The notes under the pieces are model-generated. The model did no database searches and was not told where the DNA came from. It was given only the letters and a program-made list of their open reading frames with translations. A DNA stretch of 64,000 nucleotides from Liolophura sinensis (lineage: Eukaryota; Mollusca; Polyplacophora; Chitonida; Chitonidae): positions 1,738,001 to 1,802,000 of the forward strand of contig NC_088301.1 in the NCBI RefSeq assembly GCF_032854445.1, written 5' to 3'. Shown one piece after another: positions 47,401 through 59,972 of the stretch (positions within the stretch are counted from its first letter, which is position 1; each line of letters starts with the position of its first letter). Made by a program: the position numbers and the translations under genes.

Positions 47401-47904
47401 AATGACAAACTGATAGTAAGGTTTAATCAGGAAATTGACTTGTACATCCTCACATCCCCATTGTGTAGAAGAGGAATGTTTGGAGTCTGCTACAGGTTGA
47501 CCTGTCTCCATTTTTCAGCTGTCACCATGAGGGCACACATTACAGGTGGATGCCTCTTCTGTAGGGCAACAGGGTTAGGGGTACTATACACGTATCTGAG
47601 CTACCATCTGAGTAGGAGGGACTGACAGTACTATGGGGAGATTATCTTATTCTGTACTATAGGGAAACTCCTTCTGTATTACAGGGGCATTTCATGATTT
47701 TGTACTACAGGGTTGTCACAGGATTGAGATGTTTGATATATCGAGCTGTTTAAACTGATGAGGTCTATTACAAAAATTGAGATCAATATCATTTCATTAA
47801 TCATGTGAAATATAGAAGTGGATAGAAAACAAAAAAGGATTAATTATGTGTTAGGACTTATGAATATTTGTGATCTTTGTGGTAACCAGGAGGCACTTTT
47901 GACA
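44401..47904. other. Unassigned CpG-poor stretch
   Basis: About 3.5 kb with no gene recognised. Small simple repeats include CCCACCCCCTTCC at 45655-45690 and ATTAGCATTAGCATT at about 46640-46690. Poorly ordered TTCTGTACTATAGGG-type motifs near 47640-47720 foreshadow the 54 bp array downstream. Confidence 0.4.
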
Positions 47905-47962
47905 AAGATGTTGCATTTGTACGATAAATAAATGTCACATGCCGCTTTGTGAAAGTAACCCC
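47905..47962 (+). mobile_element. Fragment resembling MITE right end
   Basis: GCATTTGTACGATAAATAAA, TGTCACATGCCGCTTTGTGA and AAGTAACCCCAGG parallel 25624-25676 (GCAAATGTATGATAAAA, GTCGCTTTATGAAACCGGGC). Confidence 0.45.
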
Positions 47963-48014
47963 AGGGCTCAATTTGCGGTAATAACCGTAATGAAAATGAC
48001 CAGATGTTAATTAA

Positions 48015-48400
48015 CTCCTGCAGAGAGATTGATTCTATAGGATGTTGGGGTCTGTACTAACAGGTTATAGGGGGATTGATTCTGTACAATATAGGATGTT
48101 GGGGTCTGTACTAACAGGCTATAGGGGGATTGATTCTGTACTATATAGGCTGTTGGGGTCTGTACTAACAGACTATAGGGGGATTGATTCTGTACTATAT
48201 AGGATGTTGGGGTCTGTACTTAAAGACTATAGGGGGATTGATTCTGTACAATATAGGATGTTGGGTCTGTACTACAGGCTATAGGAGGATTGATTCTGTA
48301 CAACATAAGATGTTGGGGCCTGTACTAACAGACTATAGGGGGATTGATTCTGTACAACATAGGCTGTTGGGGCCTGTACTGTGAAACTTAGAGGAATGGA
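48015..48400 (+). repeat. 54-bp minisatellite, about 7 copies
   Basis: A 54 bp unit of GGGGGATTGATTCTGTACAA, TATAGGATGTTGGGGTCTGT and ACTAACAGGCTATA. 54 is divisible by three, giving an 80-codon frame by chance. Units near 48260 have lost a few bases. Confidence 0.92.
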
Positions 48401-49700
48401 TTCTGTACATGGCATGATTGTCTATAGAGACTGGATTCTGTACATGGTATGAATGTCTGTAGGGGAGGGATTCTGTACATGGTATGATTGTCTATAGGGG
48501 GATGGATTCTGTACATGAGATGATTGTCCATAGGGGGATGGATTCTGTACATGGGATGATTGTCTACAGGGCGATGGATTCTGTACATGGTATGATTGTC
48601 TATAGGGGGATGGATTCTCTACATGGGATGATTGTCTATAGGGGGATGGATTCTGTACATGGGATGATGGTCCATAGGGGGATGGATTCTGTACATGGGA
48701 TGATTGTTTACAGGGCGATGGATTCTGTACATGGTATGATTGTCTATAGGGGGATGGATTCTGTACATGGGATAATTGTCTATAGGGGGATGGATTCTGT
48801 ACATGGGATGATTGTCTACAGGGGGATGGATTCTGTACATGGGATGATTGTCTATAGGGGGATGGATTCTGTACATTGGATGATTGTCTATAGGGGGATG
48901 GATTCTGTACATGGTATGATTGTCTATAGGGGGATGGATTCTGTACATGAGATGATTGTCTATAGGGGGATGGATTCTGTACATGAGATGATTGTCTATA
49001 GGGGGATGGATTCTGTACATGGGATGATTGTCTATAGGGAGATGGATTCTGTACATGGTATGATTGTCTATAGGGGGATAGATTCTGTACATGGGATAAT
49101 TGTCTATAGAGGATGGATTCTGTACATGGGATGATTGTCTATAGGGGGATGGATTCTGTACATTGGATGATTGTCTATAGGGGGATGGATTCTGTACATG
49201 AGATGATTGTCTATAGAGGATGGATTCTGTACATGGGATGATTGTCTATAGGGGGATGGATTCTGTACATGGGATGATTGTCTATAGGGGGATGGATTCT
49301 GTACATTGGATGATTGTCTATAGGGGGATGGATTCTGTACATGGTATGATTGTCTATAGGGGGATGTATTCTGTTCATGGGATGATTGTCTACAGGGGGA
49401 TGGATTCTGTACATGAGATGATTGTCTATAGGGGGATGGATTCTGTACATGGGATGATTGTCTACAGGGGGATGGATTCTGTACATGGGATGATTGTCTA
49501 TAGGGGGATGGATTCTGTACATTGGATGATTGTCTATAGGGGGGTGGATTCTGTACATTGGATGATTGTCTATAGGGGGATGGATTCTGTGCATGGTATG
49601 ATTGTCTATAGGGGGATGGATTCTGTACATGGGATGATTGTCTATAGGGGGATGGATTCTGTACATGGTATGATTGTCTATAGGGGGATGGATTCTGTTC
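48401..49700 (+). repeat. 36-bp minisatellite, about 36 copies
   Basis: A 36 bp unit of GATTGTCTATAGGGGGATGG plus ATTCTGTACATGGGAT. Variants at the end (ATGGGAT, ATTGGAT, ATGGTAT, ATGAGAT) are shuffled along the array. Both strands stay open (12-residue repeats), but two 34 bp units (TCTATAGAGGATGG at about 49103 and 49210) break the frame in the middle. Confidence 0.96.
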
Positions 49701-51206
49701 AAAGCATAAACAAGAGATTGTTACAAACCACCTACATGCAAGTCAAAGTTAAGCTGTCCTAAAATGTTTCTTCATGTCTGAACACACTTCTGAATAAAGT
49801 TTTAATACATATTTCATTGGTCATGTTTGTTAAAATAAATAATCTGCATTGTACTTATCATAACAGAGATAGGAGAATACAGTGTCATCAACAACAACAA
49901 CATAACAACAACAGCTCTTAGCTTGTTGAGTGTTTTTTATAGCTGTTCTCACATTAGAGTTTATTACATCCGATAGCTGTGTTTGTCCATGTATCTCATT
50001 GAAGATACAACATAGAACAAACATGATTTGTACTGAGTATTTTGAGAAATGGCTTCTTTTTATGTTTGTAAAATAAGAAAGATTTATTTTAGCCTTGTTG
50101 AATAGACAATGTATTTCTGGTGTTCTTATGAGTCAGAGGGAGGTTGGTAAATATACTTCAGTGTCAAAATGCAAGAACTCATACAGAGGTAACAATTAAT
50201 GAGCAAAACATATCCAGTATTTTTTTTTTTTTTTATTCTGAAAATAAGTTGCAGATACCTGTGTAAACTGCTCTGCACATCACTTGTGTAATGTTGATGA
50301 TAAAAAAATGAGCAGATACATGTATGTGTGGCAAGTACATGTAGATCATCTCACATCGTATATAGGATCTTTTTTCTGCAGATGTTGAATGAGAATTGAC
50401 ATTTATAGATGTTCATACAGTAACAATGACATGTAATTTGTTGTGTGGGACGAAGACAGATAAGTTTCTACAGGCTTTGTGGATTTACAGGGTGAAATGG
50501 ATCAACATTTGGTATTTACATACTGGCATGTATATGTAATATTGAGTTAAGTGTAGATATTGATGATCACTTAATAGTGTTGTGACTTTATTGGGAGGGC
50601 ATGCTGTAGTACACATCATGTAAATTGTGTCCATGCGTCTCTGCATGTATGTATTCACATGCTTGAGGTTTTGTTTTTTTAGTTATTAGGTGTTTAGTCA
50701 TTAGATGTGTGTACATACATGTAGGCTGTGTCTTCTTGTGGTAGGGCGAGTCCATGCCGCCAAAGTGCTGCCATCACTGAAGTATCATGCTGAAGACACC
50801 AGACATGACACCCCACCCAGTCACACTATACTGACACAGTCCAACCAGTCCAGTTTCCTTGCTCGAACCTCTCAGTGCTGAGCACCAAATGAGGCAGCAA
50901 CAATTACAACTTTTAAAGCCTTTGGTATGACCCGGACTCCTACTCTGTTTTAATAGTAGATTGATTAAATTTGCATGCACATTTATGGTCATGTTGGTTA
51001 CTTTTGCACTTCATCACTGCTGTGTACATGATGCACACAAACATGTATTTTACACACAAGTACAATTCCCTTGGCATCTCTCCAGAAGCAGCACTGTTTG
51101 CTAAATCTGGATTAAAATTTAGCATATAGGAATTAACCAGAGAAAATCAGCTCTTCTCAGTACAAGAGGTGACAAGAATTCTGACGTTCAGATTTATGTG
51201 GGCTGA
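49701..51206. other. Unassigned CpG-poor stretch
   Basis: No gene recognised. A run of about 15 T lies at 50220-50234 and an ACAACAACAAC tract at about 49890-49913. Confidence 0.4.
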
Positions 51207-51668
51207 TCAATCTACAGGTACATTGTAGTCTATGTATTGTAGAGATTACATGTTAATCTGCAGGTACATTGTAGTCTATGTATTGCAGAGATTACATGTT
51301 AATCTACAGGTACATTGTAGTCTATGTATTGTAGAGATTACATGTTAATCTACAGGTACATTGTAGTCTATGTATTGCAGAGTTTACATGTTAATCTGCA
51401 GATACATTGTAGTCTATGTATTGCAGAGATTACATGTTAATCTACAGGTACATTGTAGTCTATGTATTGTAGAGATTACATGTTAATGTACAGGTACATT
51501 GTAGTCTATGTATTGTAGAGATTACATGTTAATGTACAGGTACATTGTAGTCTATGTATTGTAAAGATTACATATTAATCTACAGGTACATTGTAGTCTA
51601 TGTATTTTAGAGATTACATGTTAATCTATAGGTACATCGTAGTATATGTATTGTAGAGATTACATATA
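51207..51668 (+). repeat. 46-bp minisatellite, about 10 copies
   Basis: A 46 bp unit of ATTACATGTTAATCTACAGG, TACATTGTAGTCTATGTATT and GTAGAG. The variants AATCTGCAGG, AATGTACAGG and ATTGCAGAG alternate, with ATTCTGCAG/TCTACAG ordering in the first half. Its unit length equals that of the 4.4 kb array, but the sequence is unrelated. Confidence 0.94.
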
Positions 51669-51892
51669 TTCTGGAAACTATGGCTATATCTTAATAACAT
51701 TTTTTTTTCTTTTTTTCACAAATACGTTTTACACATATGTTCATTCTTATTTGGCCTATTTTAAGTGTACTGATATATACTTACATGTATACAGTTTACA
51801 CATACTGATAGAGGGGTAAATGTGTCTATGATGGAACAGCCAATTTATCCCAAGACCTGGTTCTTCCACGTACATGTACATATCACCATATA

Positions 51893-52003
51893 TAAAGTGC
51901 TGTTTTGTGTTGGAATGACGTTTTGGGAATTGGCCTCGTGATTGTTGCCTTGGAACATCTATTTTGGTTGAGGTTTAGTATATGAATGTCTGTTTTGATG
52001 CCC
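51893..52003 (+). repeat. Dispersed element family Z, copy 4
   Basis: ATGACGTTTTGGGAATTGGC, CTCGTGATTGTTGCCTTGGA, ACATCTATTTTGGTTGAGGT and ATATGAATGTCTGTTTTGAT. The most diverged copy; CG positions seen in copy 2 (TTTCGACGC) have become TTTTGATGC here. Confidence 0.7.
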
Positions 52004-52737
52004 AGATATATGCATCTAAACATTTGCATTTGAGTTTGTTTATGTATAAATGCCCCTTTTTTGTCAAAAAAAAAAAACAAACAAAGCATACAAAACACAA
52101 CACAGAATGGTTTATAAAATATTCTGAACTTGTTTTTCCTAGTTCATGATACATGTACATGTATGTTGAATTGGTATAGCCCTATATTCATCTGTACATG
52201 TCATGTCATGGCGTTAGTAAAATAAAATAACCACAGGTCATAAAGCATATAGGAATCCATAAGTGAGGTAGATGTACATGTATTTGCTACTGGATGGTAC
52301 AGTTATGTTAGATCATCCATCCATTGGGAGCGACAGCTGACACACATGTGTTAATAGGTAATAAATGATTACAATCCAGGTATCCATGTTCATATCAATC
52401 AACAGGTAATTAGCTACATTTACCTGAGTGATTTAAGGTTTACAAGTGCATCTCATTTGTGTTTGTGGAATTGCTATTTTGATAGTGGATAGTTTACAAT
52501 GTATCCATATCCATATCATAGTCATTGATGGGACAGATATGTTTAGTTTTTGATGATAAATTTGCATGGTTCGTCTGATCAGTGTATGGTATCTGGAGGT
52601 GTATGGCAGATGTGTGTGCTAGAATTTGTGGGATGTTTATTGGTGGCCATCATGTAAAGCATTGGAGGTTGTGTTGGTGATAATTTACAGCTCTTGCCTG
52701 AGTTGGCCATCAGCGTACATGTGGATTATGAAGCGTG
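52004..52737. other. Unassigned CpG-poor stretch
   Basis: No gene recognised. ACATGTACATGTATG-type words are frequent. Confidence 0.4.
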
Positions 52738-53195
52738 TGTGTGCAGATATCATTGTGGATCTCTCCACGGTGGAGTGTGCAGCACTTGAGGGGAAGTGTG
52801 CAGATATCATTGTGGATCTCTCCACGGTGGAGTGTGCAGCACTTGAGGGGAAGTGTGCAGATATCAGTGTGAATCTCTCCTCGGTGGAGTGTGCAGCACT
52901 TGAGGGGAAGTGTGCAGATATCAGTGTGGATCTCTCCACGGTGGAGTGTGCAGCACTTGAGGGGAAGTGTGCAGATATCAGTGTGGATCTCTCCACGGTG
53001 GAGTGTGCAGCACTTGAGGGGAAGTGTGCAGATATCAGTGTGGATCTCTCCACGGTGGAGTGTGCACCACTTGAGGGGAAGTGTGCAGATATCATTGTGG
53101 ATCTCTCCACGGTGGAGTGTGCAGCACTTGAGGGGAAGTGTGCAGATATCAGTGTGGATCTCTCCACTGTGGAGTGTGCAGCACTTGAGGGGAAG
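52738..53195 (+). repeat. 57-bp minisatellite, 8 copies
   Basis: Eight units of GTGTGCAGATATCAGTGTGG, ATCTCTCCACGGTGGAGTGT and GCAGCACTTGAGGGGAA, with very few differences. 57 is divisible by three. The plus strand is open for 193 codons (19-residue repeats with VDLSTVECAALEGKCADIS), but other frames on both strands are open too, so this is not evidence of a protein. Confidence 0.96.
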
Positions 53196-56001
53196 CAGAA
53201 GGAGTGAGCACAAACCTTGAACAACACACGCATGTTATTTCTTATTTCCTGTCACAGCACCTCCCCAATGGAGGAAGACACTTACAACCCTTGAAGACAT
53301 TTCTCCAGTTTCCATTCATAACCGCGAAAAGGCCATTTTGTTCTTTTACTGCTCGAGACATGGCAAGTTGTATTAGGCAGGACAATGGCAGAGATAGATT
53401 CAGGCTGTCACCACAGTCTGTGACAGTAACATCAGCAACAGCTCCGTCCGTACACGTTCGTGTACCTAAGTCTAGTGTATGAATAGTTGAGAAGAAGTGC
53501 ACATGATTATCACAGGTCAGTTCTGTCATCCAGTGTTAATAAGACACAGAAGCTTGCTGGTAATACAAGTATAATCATTGACTTTACTGAAGGGTCAGTC
53601 AGTCAGTCAGTCAGCCAGCCAGCCAGCTGAATACATTGTGTAATGCTGCCAGGTTATTATGTGGATAATGCTCGGCTCATTATTGACATCTTTCACGTGG
53701 CCATGTATTGACTTACACTGTAGCGTTACAAGTCATCTCCAGATTGTCACAGTTACTGTTATATCGCAGCATACATGCAGGCCAGCTTCTCTCTTCTGTT
53801 CGCCTCTTCCCATTAATATGCCTCCAATTTAGTACAACTCCCCCATTGCCCAGAAAGTGCAGATATCTAATATAGATTTTCCTTGCGGTGGTCTCAAATT
53901 CACTGAGCACAAATTTCATCTTCAAGCCCAGACAGGAAACTGCTCGAGTTGACAATTACTTCCGGTTGGCCTATCAGCAGCTGGTACCCCGTAGGGTGAC
54001 ATAAGTGAGGGTATGAGGTCGTAATGTAGGCAGCCATACACTGTTTACCATAATACATTACACTGTGGGCGCATTGTGTGCTTCAGTCTGCTGTTATTGA
54101 ATATTCGTGGACCATTGACTAAAAATACAATATATTCATTTGGTTGACTCTCCAGTGCAATTAGTGTTCGGGGTCTGATAGTAGTAGACTTTTCAAACCA
54201 TTTCCTCTGGTGAAGCATTAGATAAATGCACCTTCATCATAAACCTAGCGTTCCGTCATCATAAACCCGTGTTCTAACGGCAGGGTACAGGTACACGGTC
54301 AGAGAGCAGGATTTTAACGTGTAATAACCGTAAGCCACATCTCCTTGAACAGAGAGTGGTGGAGAAGCAACAAAGACGTCAATACTGTGGCAGGGTAACA
54401 ACAGGTTTCTGGCATCTCTTGGACATGGCTGGCTGAGAGGGGTGACAGAGAGTATAGATCTGGACAGTGAATGGTTGTGTGTGCGTGATCGTCCAGCAGT
54501 ACAACCACAGCCTTGACCAATAGAGAGCTCTGGGGGCCGGCTAAGACCGGAGCTGACGACCATGATCAATGTGGAGTGGGTGGGGAAATCGGTTAGGTGT
54601 GTGTCAGACCGGCCATCAGACAGTGTACTGGGTACAGGAGGCAGAGCTACTGCTATCACAGATGTGCATGATGACGGTGAATGCTATGTGTGGGAATGTG
54701 CATGGACAGAGGTGCCCGCGCATCAAGAAACTCGAACCATTATAATGTGTGTGCATGCAGCCGTCTACCTGGGATAATTGCTCACCTTTACCCATGGGGC
54801 TGCTTCAGCGATGGTTCACTGTCCAAATGTGGTGTCATAATATCTGTGGTCAGTGTGAGGAATATGTGCTGAGCTGTATTGCAAATATTCAGTATTCACC
54901 TCGCTAATATAGAAGGGGCCTTACAGCTGCAGGTTGGCACATGTTTCCCAATGTTCTGATCTCCTTAAGACTGCTTCAGGTTTGAGTACAGTTAATCGGG
55001 TGGTAGAGGAATACAAGGTTGGCTTATATTCCCAGGTACTGCAGGTACTGCTACTTCAGATACTGCTGGCCATTGTTGATAAGACTGTCAAATTAAGTGA
55101 GGTAATATGCGTTAATTGAGCTAATCAGCCAATAATGGCTCCATTGACAAGTCTGAGGAGGACCTCATTGTTGCTGGTCTGCCACTGATTTACTGGCTCA
55201 GGGCTTATCATGGTCAGCCCCTGCCTTTCACATGCACCTGGCTCTATTAGTTTCCACACTTAAACATGGGTCTGCCTTATAGTGTTCAGTCTTTTACACT
55301 GTAAACCTGGACAGACATCTTCTCTTGGAACCAAAGTTGGCACCAGAAACCTGGATTGTTAAGCCTTGTCAACTGCAGCTATTCAGAACAGCAGAAGACT
55401 GTAAGACTTTCTTCTCAAATCACATAGGAGTGAAACATATGGGATTTTACAGAGGTGTGAAAGGCATTGAACCATATGCCTCCAATCATCCACTCTGTCC
55501 ATGTGACAGCACAGTCTTCTGACTATTGTATTGGTCAGAGGCCATTCATTGACATATTGACAGACCTTTGTGAATCACTGCCTGCACATGGACCTCTGCA
55601 GTCATCTACTGGAGCATGCTATGGACAATACCAGGTGAATATTAATGACTTTCTGGGAGGGACGTGCATGTGTTAGGACAGTTATGTACCAGTATCTATC
55701 TAATGCAGCCAGGACTGTGTCAAGAACATTCTCTGTACCACTTGTCTGAGACAGGGGACACCTTCCACCTTACTGTCTTCAGGGCGCCAGAACATTACCT
55801 GTCTTAAAGCAGACTCTGTCTGCTCTCCCTGTGATTTGACTGGGGATTCAGTACTGCACACCTGGAATGGATGGAAGATGAAATTAAAAGTGACAGCTGA
55901 TTAATTCACTACTAGGTGTACGTATACATGGAGTGATTTTGTGGAGATAGTTTGGGTAAGCATCTGGGCTGTTCATATCTGCCTCCATGTTACTGTTTCA
56001 G
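53196..56001. other. Unassigned stretch, some non-repeat frames
   Basis: No gene recognised. The longest non-repeat frame is 140 codons on the minus strand (54237-54659). It overlaps a plus-strand frame at 54562-54777, and neither has family features. A tetranucleotide run (GTCA)n then (GCCA)n lies at about 53597-53628. Confidence 0.35.
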
Positions 56002-56185
56002 CAGATGCGCCTTGGCTCACTGTACAGTGAGTCTGATATACCTTGCCATGATCCCATTCACAACATGTTTGTGTTGGGGCAAAAACGGACTAGCTTACGG
56101 CTGGCAGGATGTGGCCTTGATCCCATCAGCGCAGAGTGGTGATCTCGTCCCAGCGTCAGCTACTCCAGGGCAGGATGGCACTCAG
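56002..56185 (+). CDS. Candidate exon with good splice sites
   Basis: The stretch is bracketed by a tract ending TTACTGTTTCAG (with a second CAG directly after, a tandem acceptor) and a perfect donor CAG, then GTGAGT. One frame reads MRLGSLYSESDIPCHDPI and later RTSLRLAGCGLDPISAEW, but meets a TGA at 56136-56138. Another frame is open throughout yet looks less protein-like. So it may be a non-coding exon, a terminal exon with an alternative GT at about 56135, or chance. Family not recognised. Confidence 0.25.
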
Positions 56186-57407
56186 GTGAGTTCAGGTGTT
56201 TAGCGCTTGCTTGCTGTCAGTTTGTCTGCTCATCCATCCATCTATCCATCTATCTGGATGGAAATGGCTGTTCTGGTATGGGACTACATGTGTGGTTACC
56301 ATACCATGACACTAATTTGACCATATCGTTCAAGACCTTATCCTCTCTTTCATGTAGGTGAATTTTATACAGTTGATAAGAACATTGTGACAATTGGCCA
56401 CTCTTTCTGGCAAACTTATCTCAGTCAAAATGTGCTAGAAAACCAGATTTGTCTCCTGTGTGTGTGTGCTTTTTTTTCTTAGTGATTAAGTTATTTTATC
56501 CTCAAGGAAAATTAAATGAAATGTTTTTGTCAAATACTTGGTTTACCAAGCGTTGCCATGCGGCTTCAGGAAGCTTAAATTTACATGTATGTATGTGTTA
56601 CTCTCACTCATGGAGTTTCAGTGAGAGTTAATTCTCGTGACACATGCTCCTTGAAGGTGTTACATTTGCTGGTGTCAACAGTTCAAATTTCCTGAACTCT
56701 AGTCCTAGAACTCAAGACCAGATGTCCTGCACCGGGTCACTGTTTGTTAAATTTACTGAGCGACACCCTCATTACAATAAATACACCTATATACATACTT
56801 TCTATCAGTGACATACTGATAATTGAAATTACCTGCACACAAAGCATGCTAATATTTTTTTTACTACTCTTAACCTTTTTATTCTTTTTCATTATATACA
56901 TATTTTTCCCCTAGCTCTGACCTGTTTAATCCATGGAGAGATTATAAATTATAGCAAACGTAGCTGGCATGCAATATGAACCCAAACAAGATATTAACCC
57001 CTTTCCAGACTTTGAGAAAATCCTCAGTTAAAATAAACTCTACGACATCACTGAAGACTTATTCTTTGAAGTCATCAACTGTTTGAATGCCAGAACTGGT
57101 GGTGATAACATATTCAACATTTGGACATTTTCACATGCTGAGTGAATGTGCATTACAAGCAGATAAATTGACTTGTATGTGGAGTTATAGGGCTGTGCAT
57201 TATATAGGCCTGTGTACTTGGTCAACCATTCTGCCTTTTGTACATGTGGCTAAATTACCTCAGGACAACACAATACTGATTTTTGCAGTATTTCATGCAG
57301 TGCACATGTATGACATTACTTTTGCAAATACTATGCGTTTGTTGTAGATATGTATATAAAAGCAGGTGAATTCAAGGTTAGGGGTCAATATAATATGTCT
57401 ACTGTGT
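56186..57407. other. Unassigned CpG-poor stretch
   Basis: No gene recognised. A short CATC/TATC run lies at about 56230-56253. Opposed frames at 57040-57225 and 57087-57347 overlap. Confidence 0.4.
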
Positions 57408-59190
57408 AGTGTCCATTTAGCTAGACCTCCTAGGGGTGAGTTGTACACTTGTTCATGTAGCTAGACCTCCTTGGAGTGAGTTATGCACTCTTCCAAGCCT
57501 CATTTGTCCATGTAGCGAGACTTCCTTGGAGTGAGTTATGCACTCTTCCTAGCCTCACATGTTCATGTAGCTAGACCTCCTTGGAGTGAGTTATACACTC
57601 TTCCAAGCCTCACATGTTCATTTAGCTAGACCTCCTTGGAGTGAGTTATGCGCTCTTCCAAGCCTCACATGTCCATTTAGCTAGACCTCCTTGGAGTGAG
57701 TTATGCACTCTTCCAAGCCTCACATGTCCATTTAGCTAGACCTCCTTGGAGTGAGTTATGCACTCTTCCTAGCCTCACATGTTCATGTAGCTAGACCTCC
57801 TTGGAGTGAGTTATGCACTCTTCCAAGCCTCACATGTTCATGTAGCTAAACCTCCTTGGAGTGAGTTATACACCCTTCCAAGCCTCACTTGTCCATTTAG
57901 CTAGACCTCCTTGGAGTGAGTTATGCACTCTTCCAAGCCTCACTTGTTCATGTAGCTAGACCTCCTTGGAGTGAGTTATGCACTCTTCCAAGCCTCACTT
58001 GTTCATGTAGCTAGATCTCCTTGGAGTGAGTTATACACTCTTCCAAGCCTCACTTGTCCATTTAGCTAGACCTCCTTGGAGTTAGTTATACACTTGTCCA
58101 TTTAGCTAGACCTCCTTGGCGTGAGTTATACACTTGTTCATGTAGCTAGACCTCCTTGGAGTGAGTTATACACTTGTTCATGTAGCTAGACCTCCTTGGA
58201 GTTAGTTATACACTTGTCCATTTAGCTAGACCTCCTTGGAGTTAGTTATACACTTGTTCATGTAGCTAGACCTCCTTGGAGTGAGTTATACACTTGTTCA
58301 TGTAGCTAGACCTCCTTGGAGTTAGTTATACACTTGTTCATGTAGCGAGACCTCCTTGGAGTGAGTTATGCACTCTTCCTAGCCTCACATGTTCATGTAG
58401 CTAGACCTCCTTGGAGTGAGTTATACACTCTTCCAAGCCTCACATGTTCATTTAGCTAGACCTCCTTGGAGTTAGTTATACACTTGTCCATTTAGCTAGA
58501 CCTCCTTGGAGTGAGTTATGCGCTCTTCCAAGCCTCACATGTCCATTTAGCTAGACCTCCTTGGAGTGAGTTATGCACTCTTCCAAGCCTCACATGTCCA
58601 TTTAGCTAGACCTCCTTGGAGTGAGTTATGCACTCTTCCTAGCCTCACTTGTCCATTTAGCTAGACCTCCTTAGAGTGAGTTATGCACTTGTTCATGTAG
58701 CTAGACCTCCTTGGAGTTAGTTATGCACTTGTTCATGTAGCTAGACCTCCTTGGAGTTAGTTATACACTTGTTCATGTAGCTAGTCCTCCTTGGAGTTAG
58801 TTATACACTTGTTCATGTAGCTAGACCTCCTTGGCGTGAGTTATACACTTGTTCATGTAGCTAGACCTCCTTGGAGTTAGTTATACACTTGTCCATGTAG
58901 CTAGACCTCCTTGGAGTGAGTTATGCACTCTTCCTAGCCTCACTTGTCCATTTAGCTAGACCTCCTTAGAGTGAGTTATGCACTTGTTCATGTAGCTAGA
59001 CCTCCTTAGAATGAGTTATGCACTTGTTCATGTAGCTAGACCTCCTTGGAGTTAGTTATACACTTGTTCATGTAGCTAGACCTCCTTGGAGTGAGTTATA
59101 CACTTGTTCATGTAGCTAGACCTCCTTAGAGTGAGTTTTACACTTGTTCATGTAGTGAGACCTCCTTGGAGTTAGTTATACACTCTTCAA
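57408..59190 (+). repeat. 55/40-bp minisatellite, about 38 copies
   Basis: The longest array in the window. Long units (55 bp) read CATGTAGCTAGACCTCCTTG, GAGTGAGTTATGCACTCTTC and CAAGCCTCACTTGTT. Short units (40 bp) lack 15 bp between two CACT motifs (TTATACACTTGTT). Blocks of long and short units alternate. A segment of about 270 bp at 57511-57780 recurs at about 58340-58650 with one extra 40 bp unit inserted. Confidence 0.96.
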
Positions 59191-59251
59191 CACTGATCTG
59201 TCGCTGATGTTGTCTTAATGTTGGTTAATGATTTATGTGTTTTTGTCTCAG

Positions 59252-59296
59252 GATCAAGAAGGAGATCTATACGCAAGGCATTGAGTGAAGGGTTTT
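59252..59296 (+). CDS. Weak candidate micro-exon
   Basis: A strong acceptor (ATGTGTTTTTGTCTCAG) precedes 45 bases that end at GTAAGA. If joined to 56002-56185, the frame reads SRRRSIRKALSEGF; other frames hit a stop within 11-13 codons. The donor has TTTT on its exon side, which is poor. Confidence 0.15.
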
Positions 59297-59972
59297 GTAA
59301 GACAGTTAATGATTCTGCATTATTCCTGTAGAAATGCCCCTTTAGCTGTTATAGTTTTGACATTGACATTAATGTGGGAATCTTTATACCGTCTCATATG
59401 TGTCCTAGATAGTCCTAAAATTACTTGCAGTCATTTACTTTGTGGTAGTTTCCAGTTTAGAAACAATGAGCTTACAAGTTTTGTTTCAGATATCATACAT
59501 ATAATATCGAGGAAAGCAAAAAATTTTGTGATTTTCAATTTTACTCATACATGCATATAACATTAGAACTATGTGTAACACTAGATTTGTTGTACGTGTA
59601 TAGCGGAAAGTTTACCAATGAGTCTGATACTGCAGGTGGAATACAACAATGTAGAAATTGAAAAGGTTTTTTGTGTTTTTTTCAGAGGAAATATGTTTAC
59701 CCTTTAAACTAAGCACTGAGAATGTGATGAAGGTTGATAGATCTGGATCTATTCACTAAACTGCCATTGAAGCCCACCAACCAATGGCACATGGTAGATC
59801 TTTAATATTCTAAAATTAGAATACAAACACAGCTAAGATGATGGTTTTTAGGTAGATTATCAGAATAGTCATTGAAACTTTGCTTAACTTTATACCATGC
59901 CTGGCAGCTAGTTGCAGAAAAATAACAGGAAAAATTTTCAGAAATGTGCGTTATCTAAAATGCATGTACTCA

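Noticed and set aside
48484-49762. Two long ORFs on the plus strand and their minus-strand partners
   Set aside because: The 36 bp unit lacks stops on both strands, and the break between the ORFs coincides with 34 bp units.
54237-54659. 140-codon minus-strand frame
   Set aside because: It overlaps plus-strand frames, lacks domain features, and could arise by chance in moderately GC-rich DNA.
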